Shown: piece after piece, positions 20,583 to 34,054 of the stretch | Layout: the number at the start of each line of letters is the position of its first letter | Position numbering within the stretch: position 1 is the stretch's first letter | Source of the DNA: Patiria miniata | Lineage: Eukaryota; Echinodermata; Asteroidea; Valvatida; Asterinidae | Assembly (NCBI RefSeq): GCF_015706575.1 | Contig: NW_024037076.1 | Location: forward strand, 11,194,777 to 11,258,776 | Reading direction: 5' to 3' | DNA length: 64,000 nucleotides | Notes under the pieces: generated by a model | Told to the model about the DNA's origin: nothing | The model's input: the letters and a program-made list of their open reading frames with translations, nothing else | Database searches by the model: none | Position numbers and translations under genes: made by a program

Positions 20583-23500
20583 CTGTAAAATAAAGTACTT
20601 CAGTTTTGTATTTTTTTCCCACATTGTCTGAACAAATTAAGTGTCCTCTCCACAAGAAAATGCAAATCAACTGACCTCCTTAAACAAATATCAAGGGCCT
20701 AATAAAGGTCCATGGCAGAAAATTGGCTTGAAATTGCCTGCGGTAGCCAAAACACGATTTGTATGCTTTCAAATTCTTCGCATTTTGTATTTTGTGGGCC
20801 ATGAACATGAGGCTTTTAAAAAAAAATGGAAGCCCTGCATCGGGACTGTGAGCTAGAATGTCTGTGAAATTAGGATGAAAATGGGCCATAAAAGCGTTCT
20901 ATTTTGCAATGGAGCGCAGGCCTCGTTTTTGAAAATGGCGATAGGATTCAGGACTACTCTTAAAGGTGATCATACTCGGATGGAAATTCTCCCAAAAGTC
21001 ATCGATTACTCCAACGAATTGAACAGAAAATGAAAGATAATGATATAAGCTTTAATTTGATGCGTGTGTTGAACACCTCATCAAATTAAGAGATGTTAGT
21101 ATTTTTCCTGAATTTCTGAAGTCGGAGCAGATATTAATTAGGGTCTATTACAGTTTATTCACTGGTCTGTTACCATAAGCCCCATTCGACCGTCTCGATT
21201 ACATTGAACGAATCTGAGATCTTCGTCTATCAAATTCTCCAGCCAATATTAGTGTGGATCCCAGACTGTGGCCACTGTGATGTGTTGTAGGTCAGTGCGG
21301 TGAAGGATATGGTCAGTCTTAACGCAAGTAAAATCTTGAGCATCGTGTGAATGAATGAATGGTGTATATTACCCTAGGCTAAAAATTCACGGGTATGGGT
21401 TGTACTAGATGAGTACTAAATGTAATCACTGTTAGTTGGACTGGTTATTATTAACTGTGCAGGCTACGGGCGCCCAGCTCATGGACGATATCCGGCATAG
21501 GCTCACTCTTCATTTGGAGTTGTTTATCACCATTATTTTTGGTGTATAGTTGTCAGTTTTAGCTCAAATTGCGTTGACGCCATTGAGTCTATGCAAAAAG
21601 GTGATTTCTGTTGCGCTCACAATGTTAACTTCACCTCATCGAATTCATGAGGGCGTCGCATTTCATTTCTAAAGTTCTCATATTGATCGTGTCTCTGAAG
21701 TCTGTATGTCGAAACAAAACTGCGTATTGCAATGTTTTGCTTACAGCAATAAGCGTATCATGCGTTGATATCGTTGAATGAAATAATAAAGCCATCTTTT
21801 GCAAGATGTAGTTGACCCACACTATATCTGCACCGTGCAGCTCACTTACGTTTTTGCCCTAGTGGCAGCAATGACATACCTGTATAGACCCTTAATATGA
21901 CGAGAGGCAACATCTGCACATCTTGTGGGATTGGGGGGGGGGGGGCTGGTGGTGCACATCTTGTGGGATGGGGGGGGGCTGGTGGGGCCACCCCCCCCCC
22001 CCCCCCGGCGACCAATTTTCCCCAACAGCAAAAGCCAAACATGTGTATGTTTGTATTTTTATGATAGTGGGCCCCTCTAGTTGGTACTATGCCCCACTCC
22101 CCTCGACGCTCAGGGCTGCCGATGGACCAGGCCATACGCCGTGCTTCGTCTAAAAATATGTATTCATTTTGACATGTTCATGTCCTTCTTGAGGTCCACG
22201 AGCATACTGTTCGAAACCTCGAGTTGTACCAATTGGTTCTTCTCAGAACCACACAACTCACTATAGAGATATCATTCATTCACGTGATGTTACCGCAAAC
22301 CTCCCATTCATTATTAACACAGAGTCTGCTTGCCTGAATTGTGTATCTTTTTTTCCATTCATTATATTTTCGGGGTAATGGAGTTTCAGACAAGGTCGGC
22401 GGCAATAAAATGTGGTTTGTTTTCTTCTTGGGTCGGCAGCCCAAATTGGGTCGGTCGGAAATGAGGGGGGAAAAAAGTAAAAAGGGATGCCCTAATAAAA
22501 TACGGAATGGCGTTCAAATCAAATAATCCATAAGTTAAACTCTCTGGCTGCTGATTTGGCTGATAGTTTGCACCTCACAATTACGTCTTACTGTTACGTG
22601 AAATTGTACCAACTCCCTTAAGGTTTCATTTTGCAAGCACTGCGAAACTGGAAAAAAAATAAGGTGCATTATTCGCACCCAAGTTATTGCAGTTTTGAAA
22701 CATTTATGTTTCTAGAAAATTGCCTTCATTGACATTTCACGTATTTTAAGCGATATTGTTCCACAAAAAAAGACGTTGTCCATGAAGGTTTATCAGGGAG
22801 TATAGGCCATCAGCCTGGGGGTTTGGTCAGTTTCGAATCAGGGCATAAATGATTATAGTGCAAATGCGCAAGGTATACCGCACCTAGAGTGGTAACAAGC
22901 ATTTTGATGGACAAAAAGGTGATAACACCCAAAAAGCTGCCACCGCTGCAATGCTATCAGATATTTTCCAACTCTGGAGGTGTATACCTCGCCAAAATCG
23001 CTATGACGATTATTCCCCTCATTTGATACCGGTTGCCAAACTTTTGAACCGAGGCTGATGGCCTAGTATATCGGAATGTAACCATAATTACCAGACAGAC
23101 AGTCCTTCAACTGTACAGACCGAAGTGTTGTCATACTGCTACAAAGTGTTTATATTGCGTTATTTCCTACGGCCGTGGATGTTCCATTTGCAGAATACAC
23201 AATCGACTGTCAAAACAGTAGAGTTTGGCCAGAGCTTCTTGTTATGGGACCGCAAGAGTCGAGTTCATTGCCCGATGAAATAGGCATGCTCAGAGCTTGC
23301 AAACTACAACATATCAGATACACTTGGGAAATCCTGAGGATTTCAGCCAGTGTTTTAATTCTACATTAAAAGTACTTTAGCGTGCCGGGCCTTGCCCTTT
23401 TAGTTGTTGTTTTGAGCTCAAAATAATGTAAAGTGCAATCTTTTTAAGAATGTTGACAGGGCTCGGACAAAGTGTATCTGAAAGCTTCATTTGAGAATGA

Positions 23501-25485
23501 TGTATTTTGTTTTAACATCATTAGTAAGTTAATATAAAAACCTGCGACTTACAATGCAAAAGTTAATATCGTTTTTGAATGGTTACGATAGTCGATGTGC
23601 AACTTTGGGGTCTCGCTAACGAGTTTGTTAACGCATTCTGAACTGTCTTATTAAACGCATTATCAAAGTTTGGATTATACAAACGTTTCGTACGAAGCAA
23701 ACAACAGTACGAGACTCACGATGAGAATGCCGTTGTCTCTTTAAGAGCGCAAAAAGTGATGACTGAAGACGGACTGATCATCGACCATGTGAGGGGTCCA
23801 AGCATTGCAAAGACCCACAGGAGGAATTAAGATGGTAACTTGGACCTCTTACTACAAAGGCGGCAATTGCACCTAATAGTACAGCAGATTAGTGATAAGA
23901 TTGATCAGTTTGCTAAAGGCATGAAATTTGATACAGTCAGAGTATGCCATGAGAAAGATATCTGGCCATAGGGCCATCACAGACTTGTCTTTTGAAAAAA
24001 AAATGTCATAGGATAACAAGAAATAATTGTCAAAATTTCAAAATGGCGGTCATTGCATGTTATTCTATGATATTTTTTTTCAAAGGACAAATCTGCGATG
24101 GCCTTATAGCCAAATATCTTTTCCATGACATACTCATACAAATTTCATGCATTTATCATCAACTGAACAATTCCAGCATATTTTTGGTGCACCAATCTGC
24201 CTGACTATAAGCAATCCCCGATGTACCGAGGAAACATAAATAAATCATCTCAAGGGAATTGCCTCAGAGCCTTGGAAATGCTTTTTATTAATAAGAAGAG
24301 TGGTTTGGCTTCAAGGGAACGAATGACGTCTCTCCTTTTCAGGTTTTTCTTTTTTCTTTACGAAAACTGCCGTTAAGAGGAAGTCCATTCAAGAATCCAA
24401 TTAAAATGGAAATGCGCTCATCGTACTGATTTGGAAGTGACAATGTGCATGACGTGAATGCTGAAATCAGTTTCAGAAAGAAAAAAAACAGACGAACTCA
24501 AAAACATTAATTTCTTGTGATATATCGAGTGAAACGTCCCGCCTTCCCATGTTCCATTTCTGTTTTGGTGCTTGTTTATTCGGGTTGGTTATAAAAAAAA
24601 TATTATTTTGGCAATGTACTTCAAGAATTGTTTATCTTCAATGTTGAATTGTTAGAAGACATTTTAAGTATTCTAATGCAGACCAAATTACTGCACCGGC
24701 ACAAAACGGACTGAAAACGCTCTTATGGAAAGAGGGCGTATTTTTTTTATAAAGATGATTTTTTTTTTAGTCGAGTAAGAAATGGGTCAAGTATTGAGAC
24801 AACACTGCATGTTGTTGCATGGGATAATGTAATAATGTCAGTAGATGAATACCCAGGGCTATGCACCAATTATTTCCATGCATGTAAAGACCCAACGTAG
24901 CCAATTTGAACCATATGGGCGATACATCGATCATTGTTCATAGCCCGGGTATTATGAGGTAGACAACCTCTCTCCCAGGTGCATTTACAAGACATTAACT
25001 CACCCAGCGCTCTTTAACTTTATGATTAACGCTGACGTGTTACTAGTCCTGCTGTCCGCCTAGGCGATGCCACGTTTACATCAAACGACCTATTATTTCT
25101 ATTTGGACAGTCAGTCTGTGAGTGCTCATGGGGAGGGCAGGCAATTTCCCCTGCCGTGTGACGCAACGCATGGCCCCGACAGGCAGACGGAGAGAGCACG
25201 GAAATTTACTCGGCTTTAACGATGACATATTTGTGCCTTACAGTTTGCGTTCAGAAGCTTTAATTATAAGAACAAAAATTAAAACGTAATGGACTGATTT
25301 GATGTTGTGATGTGGTCAAATGTTTGTTTGAAGGTCAATATAAATATGGGAGGTTGGAATGTCACTTAATTGCACTAAAAGAAAATATCTTCGGGTTTTT
25401 TTCCTCGAATCTTCGGCGACATCTGGAAGTGAAACCAGACCTTTTTCATCGATCGAGTAATGGAAAGTTGGTTTGTACAGCAGTA
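20583..25485. other. No gene found
   Basis: AT-rich intergenic DNA. A G/C-run patch with a short duplication (CACATCTTGTGGGAT twice) at 21915-22012. Short frames only; none has a convincing splice context. Confidence 0.5.
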
Positions 25486-25642
25486 CATGGGCGTCGCGAG
25501 GGGGCGGGGGCCAAGGGGCGCTTGCCCCCCCCCCCCTCCCCTGGGAAGGAAAAATATGCTAGAGAATATGCTAAAGAAAGTACAAGGATTTTGGGGGGAA
25601 ATGTGCTCCCCCCCCGAAAAAAATCCTGGCGACGCGCCCATG
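25486..25642. mobile_element. 157-bp MITE with CATGGGCGTCGC ends and TA duplication
   Basis: Left end CATGGGCGTCGCGAGG and right end CCTGGCGACGCGCCCATG are inverse matches, flanked by TA on both sides. Interior poly-C and poly-G blocks. Single ends or relics of the same family occur at 3441-3467, 27148-27171, 32714-32731, 38181-38190, 38424-38460 and 44850-44878. Confidence 0.75.
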
Positions 25643-26019
25643 TAGCTGTAGTCTTTGGACTATAGGCCAAGGAGAAGGACACTCTGTGGGTAAGATTGGT
25701 GGTGGATTTGGTTTGGGATATCGATAACAAAACTATCCAAGTGCAATCATGGCACGTTGAAAAACGCACACCTTTGGACACGCAAGTCCCTCTGATCAAA
25801 CTGTGGGCCGGTCCGTGCACGGTAAAGGGTAAACTGTGCGGTCTGTACTGGAACAAACATGAAAGAAAAACTAGAACTGTGTTTGTGGTCAAAAACATAG
25901 CTGTTTCGACAAGTGTTTTAGTGACATCTGTAATGTAGGAGTTCATCCAAGTCGGATGTTCATGTACACGTAGATGGTTACGAAAATATTGGGCTGTAAA
26001 GAAGTAAATTTGGTGTCAT

Positions 26020-26830
26020 AAATTAACAAAATTTAGAAATCTATGACTTGCAGGATGACGTCATCATGACGTCAATTTAATTTTCATGAATAACATACAC
26101 GCGATTATGTATTCACAAAGTTTCAAGGCTATTGGCTATTGGCTCTAGAACTCTGGATATGGACATTTAAATCATGCACCTTAAAAATGACGTCACATGA
26201 CTAATGGTGGCTTCGTCATGACATCACTTGTTTAGGAGCAACATAAGCTGAGGGTCTTTGTATGTGCCTAGTTTAAAGTCATTCTAATTGCCTTTCATGT
26301 CCATTTTGCCAATTAGAATAAAATATCAACATTTTAAAACTTCATAAGTACTCAGTTGATGACGTCAACATGAAATCACATCAGTGTCTGAATATTATTA
26401 TCAATACCTGCCCACCTACCAAGTTTCATAACGATCAAACATTCCCTTATGTGTTTCAAAAAACACATTTTTGATGACGTCATGATGACGTCACAAATTT
26501 TTTGAAATGTTATGCACTATATTTTACCTACACAACCTAATACCCCCAAAAAATGTTGAAGTAGCATGTTTTGTTCCTGAGATGAGATGCAGATGAGATG
26601 AAAAACAATAAAAATCAATACAAATTCACATGATGACGTTATCACGACAAAGTTTCAATGGAGTCGGCCTTGTAGTTCTTTAGATATAGGCCCTTGAAAA
26701 TGTACCTTTAAGTTGACGTTATATGACATGTGATGACGTCATCATGTCGTCATGATTCGGCATGCCTCTTCAGCTTGTGGTCTAAGTATGCGCTAAGTTT
26801 GAAGTGGATCGGATTTGAAAAAAAGTCCCA
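26020..26830. repeat. TGACGTCA-rich dispersed repeat, cluster 2
   Basis: About five units of 130-160 bp, e.g. GACGTCATCATGACGTCA near 26055 and GATGACGTCATGATGACGTC near 26473, alternating with AAGTTTCA(A/T) segments. Same family as clusters 1 and 3. Confidence 0.75.
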
Positions 26831-27289
26831 AAGTGGGGTGTACGACAAGAACACGTGTGGGAAATGAAGACAAACTAGAGGTGGTTGTAACTGAACAACC
26901 ACAAAGCTGTTCCCAAAACGCTATTGGACGATACAGAATGATTTGCTGATTTATCGAAAGAAAATGTCACTTTTAAAATTTATATTATAATCTGTAGTAA
27001 TTGCATGTCCGGTATCAGCGGAAATAAGGGTCACATGTCCTTGACATTTCAGCAGGTATGCCTTCAGTACACTACGATGCAATATACAAAGAATCAGTAT
27101 CAAATCTTTTCAAACTGCTGATAAATGATGGCTATCAAATTGCTTGCATGGGCGTCGCCAGGATTTTTCCAGACTTTCCAAACTTTTTCCATTATATTCT
27201 AAATTTATCATTTTTCCGAGCGTGAGTAGTGAAGCATTTGCCCTATCCCCTCTCTCCCCCCCCCCTTCCAATTGGAATTTGAAATTTCT

Positions 27290-27870
27290 TACGGCTGACT
27301 TGCCAAAACAGCTCATTACCAAGACCACCAATAAGATTTTAGGTCTCATTCTTCGCAGCTTTAAAACACAGGATCTCAAGGATCGCGTATAAACACTGCC
27401 TTTAGTTCGTCCAAGACTGGAATACTGCAGTTGGGACCCATATACAAAAACATAACATCAACAAAATCCGTACAAAGACGAGCTGCTAGGAATGTTCTCA
27501 TTAAATATGCATGCTACGGAAAGCGTGTCTTCTATGATAAAGGAATATTGAATAGGCAGTCACTGGAAACCCGGCCGTCGCAGAAACGACAGACTAACAA
27601 TAATGTACCAGATCCCACCCGCAACTACCATCTCTGAGCCCCCATAATTGTTTAATTCCAACAGCCTTAGGAACACGCAGCTATTATCAGTTTAAATACC
27701 GTCACATATCTACTCGTGCCAAGGTCTACAAATACTCCTTTTTTTCCAATGAACGATACCTACTGGAGTATCGGAACAACCTCCCTGCATCGGTTACCTA
27801 TCTGCTCGATTTTCCAAATTCAAAACCACCCTCAGTCTACCTTATATATTCGTCGGTTCTACGCGCAACC
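27290..27870 (+). pseudogene. Decayed non-LTR retrotransposon reverse-transcriptase C-terminus
   Basis: Frame-shifted but recognisable: a TNKILGLILRSFK-like segment, LVRPRLEYCSWDPYT, then KSVQRRAARNVL in another frame, and a distal KVYKYSFF segment. This order is typical of the C-terminal part of CR1/L2- or jockey-like reverse transcriptases. Several stops and frame changes make it inactive. A CATGGGCGTCGCCAGG-type sequence lies just upstream (27148). Confidence 0.72.
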
Positions 27871-28257
27871 TTGGCGTGATATCCCAAGGTGGGGAATTTG
27901 CCAAGACTGAACAAACGCAGAAGTAGTAGAAGCAGCATATGTGCATGCACCGACGCGACGCTGCGCCCGTAATACACAGTGTGGTTGCTAGACTTATACG
28001 TTGCATGGAAACACATTTAGCAGAGGGAGACATTTACCGTTGGGCACGGGGACATAATAAGTTAGAGGGGGACATATTTACCTAGGCAAATCTGCCTAGT
28101 GGACACCAAGGTAAATCTGTCCGGGGGACATTTTGGTCATCCTCATCCCCCGACTCGCCGACACGGCGCCTCTGGCTCTGCCCTTTTTTTTTCAGGACAT
28201 CAAAAAGACTATGGAAACTTCGTGCGGGACACTTTAAATGTACCGGTACGTTAAAAC

Positions 28258-28502
28258 CAAATTAGGTTTTGCCCTTCACCGACGTATAAACACTGTATAC
28301 TCAGTGTGTTACCTCCCGAGTGAAAGTTGGAAAAAAATCACTCGGGTGGGACTCGAACCCACGACCTCCTGCTTTCTAGTGCAGATGTCTTACCACTCGA
28401 CCACCGAGCTAACGGGATCGGTTTCCAACTTTCACTCGGGAGGTAACACACTGAGTACGGTATACAGTGTTTATACGTTGGTGAAGGGCCAAACCTAATT
28501 TG
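28258..28502 (+). mobile_element. Inverted-repeat element enclosing a tRNA-like sequence
   Basis: Left arm 28258-28333 and right arm 28421-28502 are near-perfect inverse copies (about 75-80 bp, including GTGTTTATACGT and ACCTCCCGAGTGAAAGTTGG). The central loop carries a tRNA-like sequence on the minus strand. A transcript could form a very long hairpin displaying the tRNA-like fold. Confidence 0.85.
28341..28410 (-). tRNA. tRNA-like pseudogene in the loop of the inverted repeat
   Basis: On the minus strand the T arm GTGGGTTCGAGTCCCAC is perfect (B box GGTTCGAGTCC), and a D-arm/A-box-like TGGTCGAGTGGTAAGAC is present. The anticodon stem is CTGC/GCAG with an eight-base loop (ACTAGAAA), one too many, and the acceptor stem pairs over only about five bases. 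Probably a tRNA-derived pseudogene or SINE head, not a working tRNA; the anticodon is uncertain. Confidence 0.55.
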
Positions 28503-29315
28503 ATTTACATCACCCCGACGCAAAATGTCATCTTATGAACGTTAAAACCACATCGCTGCCCGAACGTTTTGAAATGGTGTGTTTACTTCAACGTTTGCTT
28601 ATAACTGCTATGATTTTGCACACAAATTGTCCAAATGAAAAAAATCGTGAAATCCTTGATGTGCACATTGCGGTTGGAATATATATATACAGATGATAGC
28701 AAGACTGGGGGAACAAAAAACGGTAGCCAAGGTAACCAAAACTGCACCAAGCTGTTTTTCAGATCTTGTTTAATATATGCTCCACGTTTGCTACAGGGCC
28801 ACAGTATTAATAAAATTCACAGCTTCTTTGTTACACCACATCCGCCTGTAGATGTACCGTCAGAACCCGATCTATATCGTGGCAATTTTTTAATATAGGT
28901 AATTTGAAGGCCTATACTGACAGCCTACCATGACAGCCCCATTCTCATTTTTTTCCACTGTGAAGTCGCTCGTCCCTCCGTTATAATTTGCTTTTATTCT
29001 CCTACTATTTCATAACGTTCAAGGCCTATTTTGAACCTTAGTTCTATCCGAACAGGCAGCTAATTCGATGATCTCATTGAGCGTTAATATGCTTCTAACA
29101 TCCTCATGCAATCAGGAGCTGGGGTCGTTTCGTGATATAAAGGGAACTGAAGAGCTATCGTTTAACTGAAATAGATACCCAGAATAAATCACACACCTTG
29201 GCCCCACGAATTAAGCCAGAGGCCTAAACACACTACATTTTCTGCGTTGTGCCTCGTAAAGGAGCTTTTGTATATTACGAAACTGTTTTATTTCATGTCC
29301 TACTAGGTGATTAAA

Positions 29316-29902
29316 ACAAAGAAGAACCCAAACCCCAAAAATTATATTTCATACTTTAAAACAAAGTTACGGCAAACATAATAATGACTGGAAACCAATG
29401 TCATAAGCTACTTTTAGATGGAAAAAAATACTGAAATTGCTCAATGCCTTCAAAGAATGTCACCATTTTTTATAAACACAATGACACTAAAAACCTCTTT
29501 CGTCCAAACATGCGATTTCAAGAATCGTCGTCACAATTGTCTTCAAACATCACCAGCCATATAACCTCAGTTTAAAAGTTATGAATATTCAGCAAAGTCC
29601 TTTTTGAAGGCCCGTTCTTTAAAAAAAATGGATTTTATAAATCATATTGTTTACTTAACCAGGGTTGTTTCAAACAGTCAGAATACACAATAAACTGCTT
29701 TTTTTCATTAGACGAAACAGGTTTTGGGGTTATTGCGTTTATATGGTGATATTCTTTGAACGGAATAAGACATTTTAGTATTTTTTTTTTCATCTAAAAG
29801 TAGCTTATGAAATTGGCTTTCCAGTCATTATTATATCTGGTGCTACATAATTTTTTTAAATATGAAATATATTTTGGGGGTTTGGGTTCCGCTTTTTTTT
29901 TT
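29316..29902. mobile_element. Foldback/MITE element, about 590 bp
   Basis: Left arm (29316-29465) and right arm (29740-29902) are inverse copies: GAACCCAAACCCC, ATAATGACTGGAAA and AAGCTACTTTTAGATG appear in both with scattered mismatches. Noncoding. Confidence 0.75.
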
Positions 29903-29996
29903 TACTAACCCTGTAGTTTGAAACATTTAGATCGACGAACAAATAGTTTATGCTAGCTATACCTAATTCAAATGCAGTCCAGATTTTGTCCAGTGA

Positions 29997-30300
29997 AAAG
30001 GCATGAAAGCTGTCATTGCTTGGTTAATTCAATCTTATAATGGTTAATTCAAATCACATCAATTTTCCTCTTAACATGTTCACTCGTTATTAAAACCGCG
30101 ACCTTGTAGAAAACGTGAAGCATATTTACGAAAAACCAACAGTCGTGAAAAGGCATGACAGCTATCATTGCTTGGTTAATTCAATCTTAGAATGGTTAAT
30201 TCTAATCACATCAATTTTCCTCTTAACATGTTCACTCGTTATTAAAACCGCGACCTTGTAGAAAACGTGAAGCATATTTACGAGAAACCCACCGTCGTTA
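29997..30300 (+). repeat. 152-bp direct tandem duplication
   Basis: Two copies beginning AAAAGGCATGA(A/C)AGCT at about 29997 and 30149, including GTTCACTCGTTATTAAAACC, differ at only a few positions, so the duplication is fairly recent. It abuts the foldback element at 29.3-29.9 kb. Confidence 0.85.
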
Positions 30301-33300
30301 ATTAGAGAGGTTTTGCACACGTTTGAAGCGTGGCAGTAATATTTTATGGTTACACGTGACGTGGGCCTCATTTACACACTAATCAGTGAGGCCCGTGACT
30401 GTCAGTTTCATCATATGTTCGTAAAGGTAATAACTCAAGCCTAAAACTCCTCATAGAGTATTTAGCACCAGAAAAATGAGCTCATTACTTCGGACCAAAG
30501 ACTAATGTATACGTTTTTTTGGCTCTAATACTATGGTGACTTGTTTTGACCGAGAGATCAACTTATGGTTAAATAGCATGAATTATACTTTCACCAACAT
30601 AGCCCCAAAGACCTACCAACTTCTAGGAAAATATCTGCCTCTTTAATAGTCGGGCAAGATAACTTTGCCCAAATCCTCAGGGAACATTTTCTTAACAACT
30701 GGTTGTTAAAGTTGTCCGAACAATTGGGTAAAAACAAATTGAACTAAGTTGGGCTAAAACACGTGCCTCAATCCTTAAAGTAAATATTCCTAACAGTAGC
30801 TCAACGTTAGGAGCAGACACTTGGGTAAACTGTACCAAATCCTGGTAAAAACCATTTTACTTATTTTCGTTTACCCGATATTTTTCGGCGAACCAAGTGA
30901 CTGATGGCAACACTTCCTTGTGCGCATGTACGTCCGCACGGACTTAGTTTAGTGTATGCAACCTAGTCCTCATGATTACCTTATTTTCGACCTCATTTCC
31001 AATAGTAACCCTAGTCCCTTGCACAACAATTAGGGTCTATGATATGCGGGCAGTTTCGGCGATTCGTTTTGCGGAACAAGGCTGCGTCTTCAAGTTGACC
31101 TCGAGATTCTGACCATTCAGCGGACGCCTTATATGGGGTCTTCGGTAACCCGTTGCTGTATCACAAAAACATGGCGGCCAAATTGACCAATCAACAGCTG
31201 TGTCCACAGTTTCTGATCGAAATGGTGTCACAGACGAATCCCATTGGCTGGCGCTTGGGGTCGCGTAAAATGTGCACGCTTACATTATATCAGACGTTGG
31301 ATACGGGGAGGTGTACATTGAACACCTGATGATGCTCAGACCATGGGGTAGGTTTAATAAACCTAGACCTTTTGAAAATCATGTTATTGCTTTTTGAAGA
31401 AAGGGATAACGTATTGGTTTCAACGGGAGATGAAGAAACTTGAATGAAATCGAGTTTTTCAGAAAAGTAATCCTTGCATGAGTGACAACGCTATTGTGTT
31501 ACTCCTGAATGTTAAAATAAATTAGAAGTGTTACACTGATTATTTTTACAGAACCCTTATTCTTTGATGTCTCTCTTGTCAAATGTATACAAGAACTGTG
31601 ACAATAAATCGAGGTTCTATAGTCTGCTTTGACCTCCGTCAGTCACGATGTGTTTATAATCGGAAACGACCTCCACAAACAAAAGACCTTTCTCGTGGCA
31701 CGCAATCTTGACAATCAAGCGAGGTAGTGCTTCCACTTGCAAGGAAATGTCCTTATGTAAAGTAATATTTACTTTCGAAGGATCTTCTAAGGAAATGAAA
31801 AAAAAAACTTGGGAAATATAGAGGAAATATAAAGAAATTCTAGGAAAATTATTAACTTGTGAGCTAATTGTACATTATTCTCCAAAATTAGTAGCAAATT
31901 CTGTTATATTCTCAAAAAGTGGTCGTTTTATTAGATATCTTGTCCTTTTAAGATTGACTTGATACAAGACTAGTAAAATAAAACTTGGCCTGACTATTGG
32001 CCTGAAACGTTAGGCGCCGTTCTGCTCCAAGAAATAGTTTCCACTCCAATTCACGGACAGCTTGCTCATTTGATCTAGTTACATTGTATCTGCTGTAAAT
32101 TAGCAGGGGCTGGGAGATCATTTGAGCTGCCAAATCGTGGCACATAGATAATGTTTCAGCGATGCATCGGCGTAACGAACTGCTCGACATTTTGCTTCGC
32201 TTAGCACACATTAAACCCGTAATTTAAATGAAATCAGATAAGGGAATCCTTACCCTGGAGCATTTAAATGACGGTCCCATTTTTTGAGCTGTCTTAGCGC
32301 CTGAGCGGTGGCGCAGAATTTCAATTTCATCATGTTCCCAGGAGTATACGCCCTGATGATGAAACCTTATCAGTGTGACAGTATAATTGCAACGAATTTT
32401 AGAAGTCCAAGAGGTAGGTAGTGTGTACTCTGGTTCCCTATACAGACTCATAAACGCCCTTCACTAGAAGAGCTGAAAGGTTCAAATCCAGGGTACATCG
32501 GGCTAAAGTGGCGTATGTGATAGCCACTGTTTGAAATTCTCGTGTAGCTGTGCTGAGGAAAGCTTCAAGACAAATTTGAAAGGGGTTGTGCCAAGAAAAT
32601 TGCCGAGAGACTTTCCGTTTTGGAAGGTAGCCAAGTATTGTTGCGGTCACCCGACTGACGCAAAATCAAAACGAGGAGTGGGGACTGGACACCGTCTGAT
32701 TCCCCCCCCCCCCTTTAGCGACGCCCGTGGTGGTGTGTAAAGACGCGATGAAAAGGGACCCGTATGTAGACTGTCAAAGGCTTGTTGTGCCCCGTTCAGG
32801 AAAACTTTTTAAAAGCCAGTAAATTTGAATAAGGGAATAACCACGTGCTTGGCCGGTCTTAAACAAGTCCGTTTGAGACCGGCTGGGGATATGGACGCCG
32901 ATAATGGCCGAGCCTTTATGTTTGGGGGAAAAAAACGCAGTGTGTAATTGGTGAGTATTTTTATTGGCCTTTTAGGTTAAAATTCAGATGCCTTATTTCG
33001 CCATTTGTGCATGGTTTCTCTGTATTATAAAAAGCACTTTTACAGCCGCTCACGTGAGACATCACCTTAGTAAAGGGTTAGTGAGCCGAAAAGGTAGGCA
33101 CGGCAGAGTGAGCTGTGATCGGTCCACCAACGAGGGCATAGGTGTAGATCAAGCCAAGGAAAAAGCCGATAGGAAGACTCTCTGGGTAGTCAAGCGAATC
33201 TTTTTCAACAAGTGCAAAGATTGTTTGTCAAGTTACCTACACTTGAATGATAATGATACGCATCAAACAAATTGTGGCGATATCGAAGACAAATTAAATG

Positions 33301-33700
33301 GAGGAAATGCAATGCACAAAGCCTTTAACAGAGAGGTTGCCTAAACACCAGGCTAGCCAAATTTGACGGGCTGTTCCAACAAGATGAAGAGTACGCTGAC
33401 AAGGAAGATATTGACGATTACAGATAGAAGTTTCAGAAAGACTATTGTAAATATAATCTAGCATTCCATTCTTACATTAATCTATTGTAGTTGTTTCATA
33501 CTACATGTAAGCGTTGCATTGAGACCACTGATGATTTAATAGCGAAGGAAGATGGGGAAAATGGGGGACACGAATCAAAACACGGTGTTTCAGATCTTCA
33601 TCATCATCATCGGTCGGCTGTGGAGCAGTCGACTACCAGTTTTCGCCATGCAGGTCTCTGTTGGGCTTATTCCTCCATAATGGTGGCTGTGAGGAAACCA
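30301..33700. other. No firm gene; possible CCAAT/YY1-like region
   Basis: At 31165-31179 AAAAACATGGCGGCC fits a YY1-like motif overlapping an ATG, with CCAAT-type motifs within 80 bp downstream. The frame from that ATG (31171) runs about 50 codons. Frames at 31948-32451 (-) and 32988-33344 (+) are unrecognised. Confidence 0.35.
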
Positions 33701-34054
33701 TCAAGGTCCCCCTTGATGGACTGCACAGAAAGGAGGTGCGTTGCCGCCCTGGTTGTCCCTTTCCCTCTTTGGTTGTTTACAGTGCATATGTGCAGGCTCT
33801 ATCTGGTTCATGCGCAAGGTGCGGCCTAAGAAGTTCACCTGCTTACGGTGCACCTCGTTGATGAGTGGTTTGGCTTTGACTATGTTGAGGATGACGCTTT
33901 TCAGGATCCTGTCCGTCCGTTTAACGCCCAGCATAATGCGGTAGCATGAGATAGCAAAGGCATTGATATTTTTCTTCGTGCTGCTATCCACTATCCACAC
34001 TTCGCATCCATACCGTAGAATAGATATACAAGTTGCCTTAAATAGACGTGTCTT
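33701..34054 (-). pseudogene. Non-LTR reverse-transcriptase C-terminal fragment
   Basis: The minus strand reads FKATCISILRYGCEVWIVDS, AFAISCYRIMLGVKRTDRI, then a VNFLGRTLRMNQ segment. These match the order of the 'L-Y-G-CE-W', 'R-ILGI-W-DR' and 'R-L-W-GH-LRM' blocks of non-LTR reverse transcriptases. Only the C-terminal 110-120 residues remain, and the 5' side is cut by a C-rich repeat (34079-34104). Confidence 0.72.

Noticed and set aside
28341..28410. Functional tRNA gene
   Set aside because: The anticodon loop has eight bases and the acceptor stem is incomplete, so it is called a tRNA-like pseudogene.
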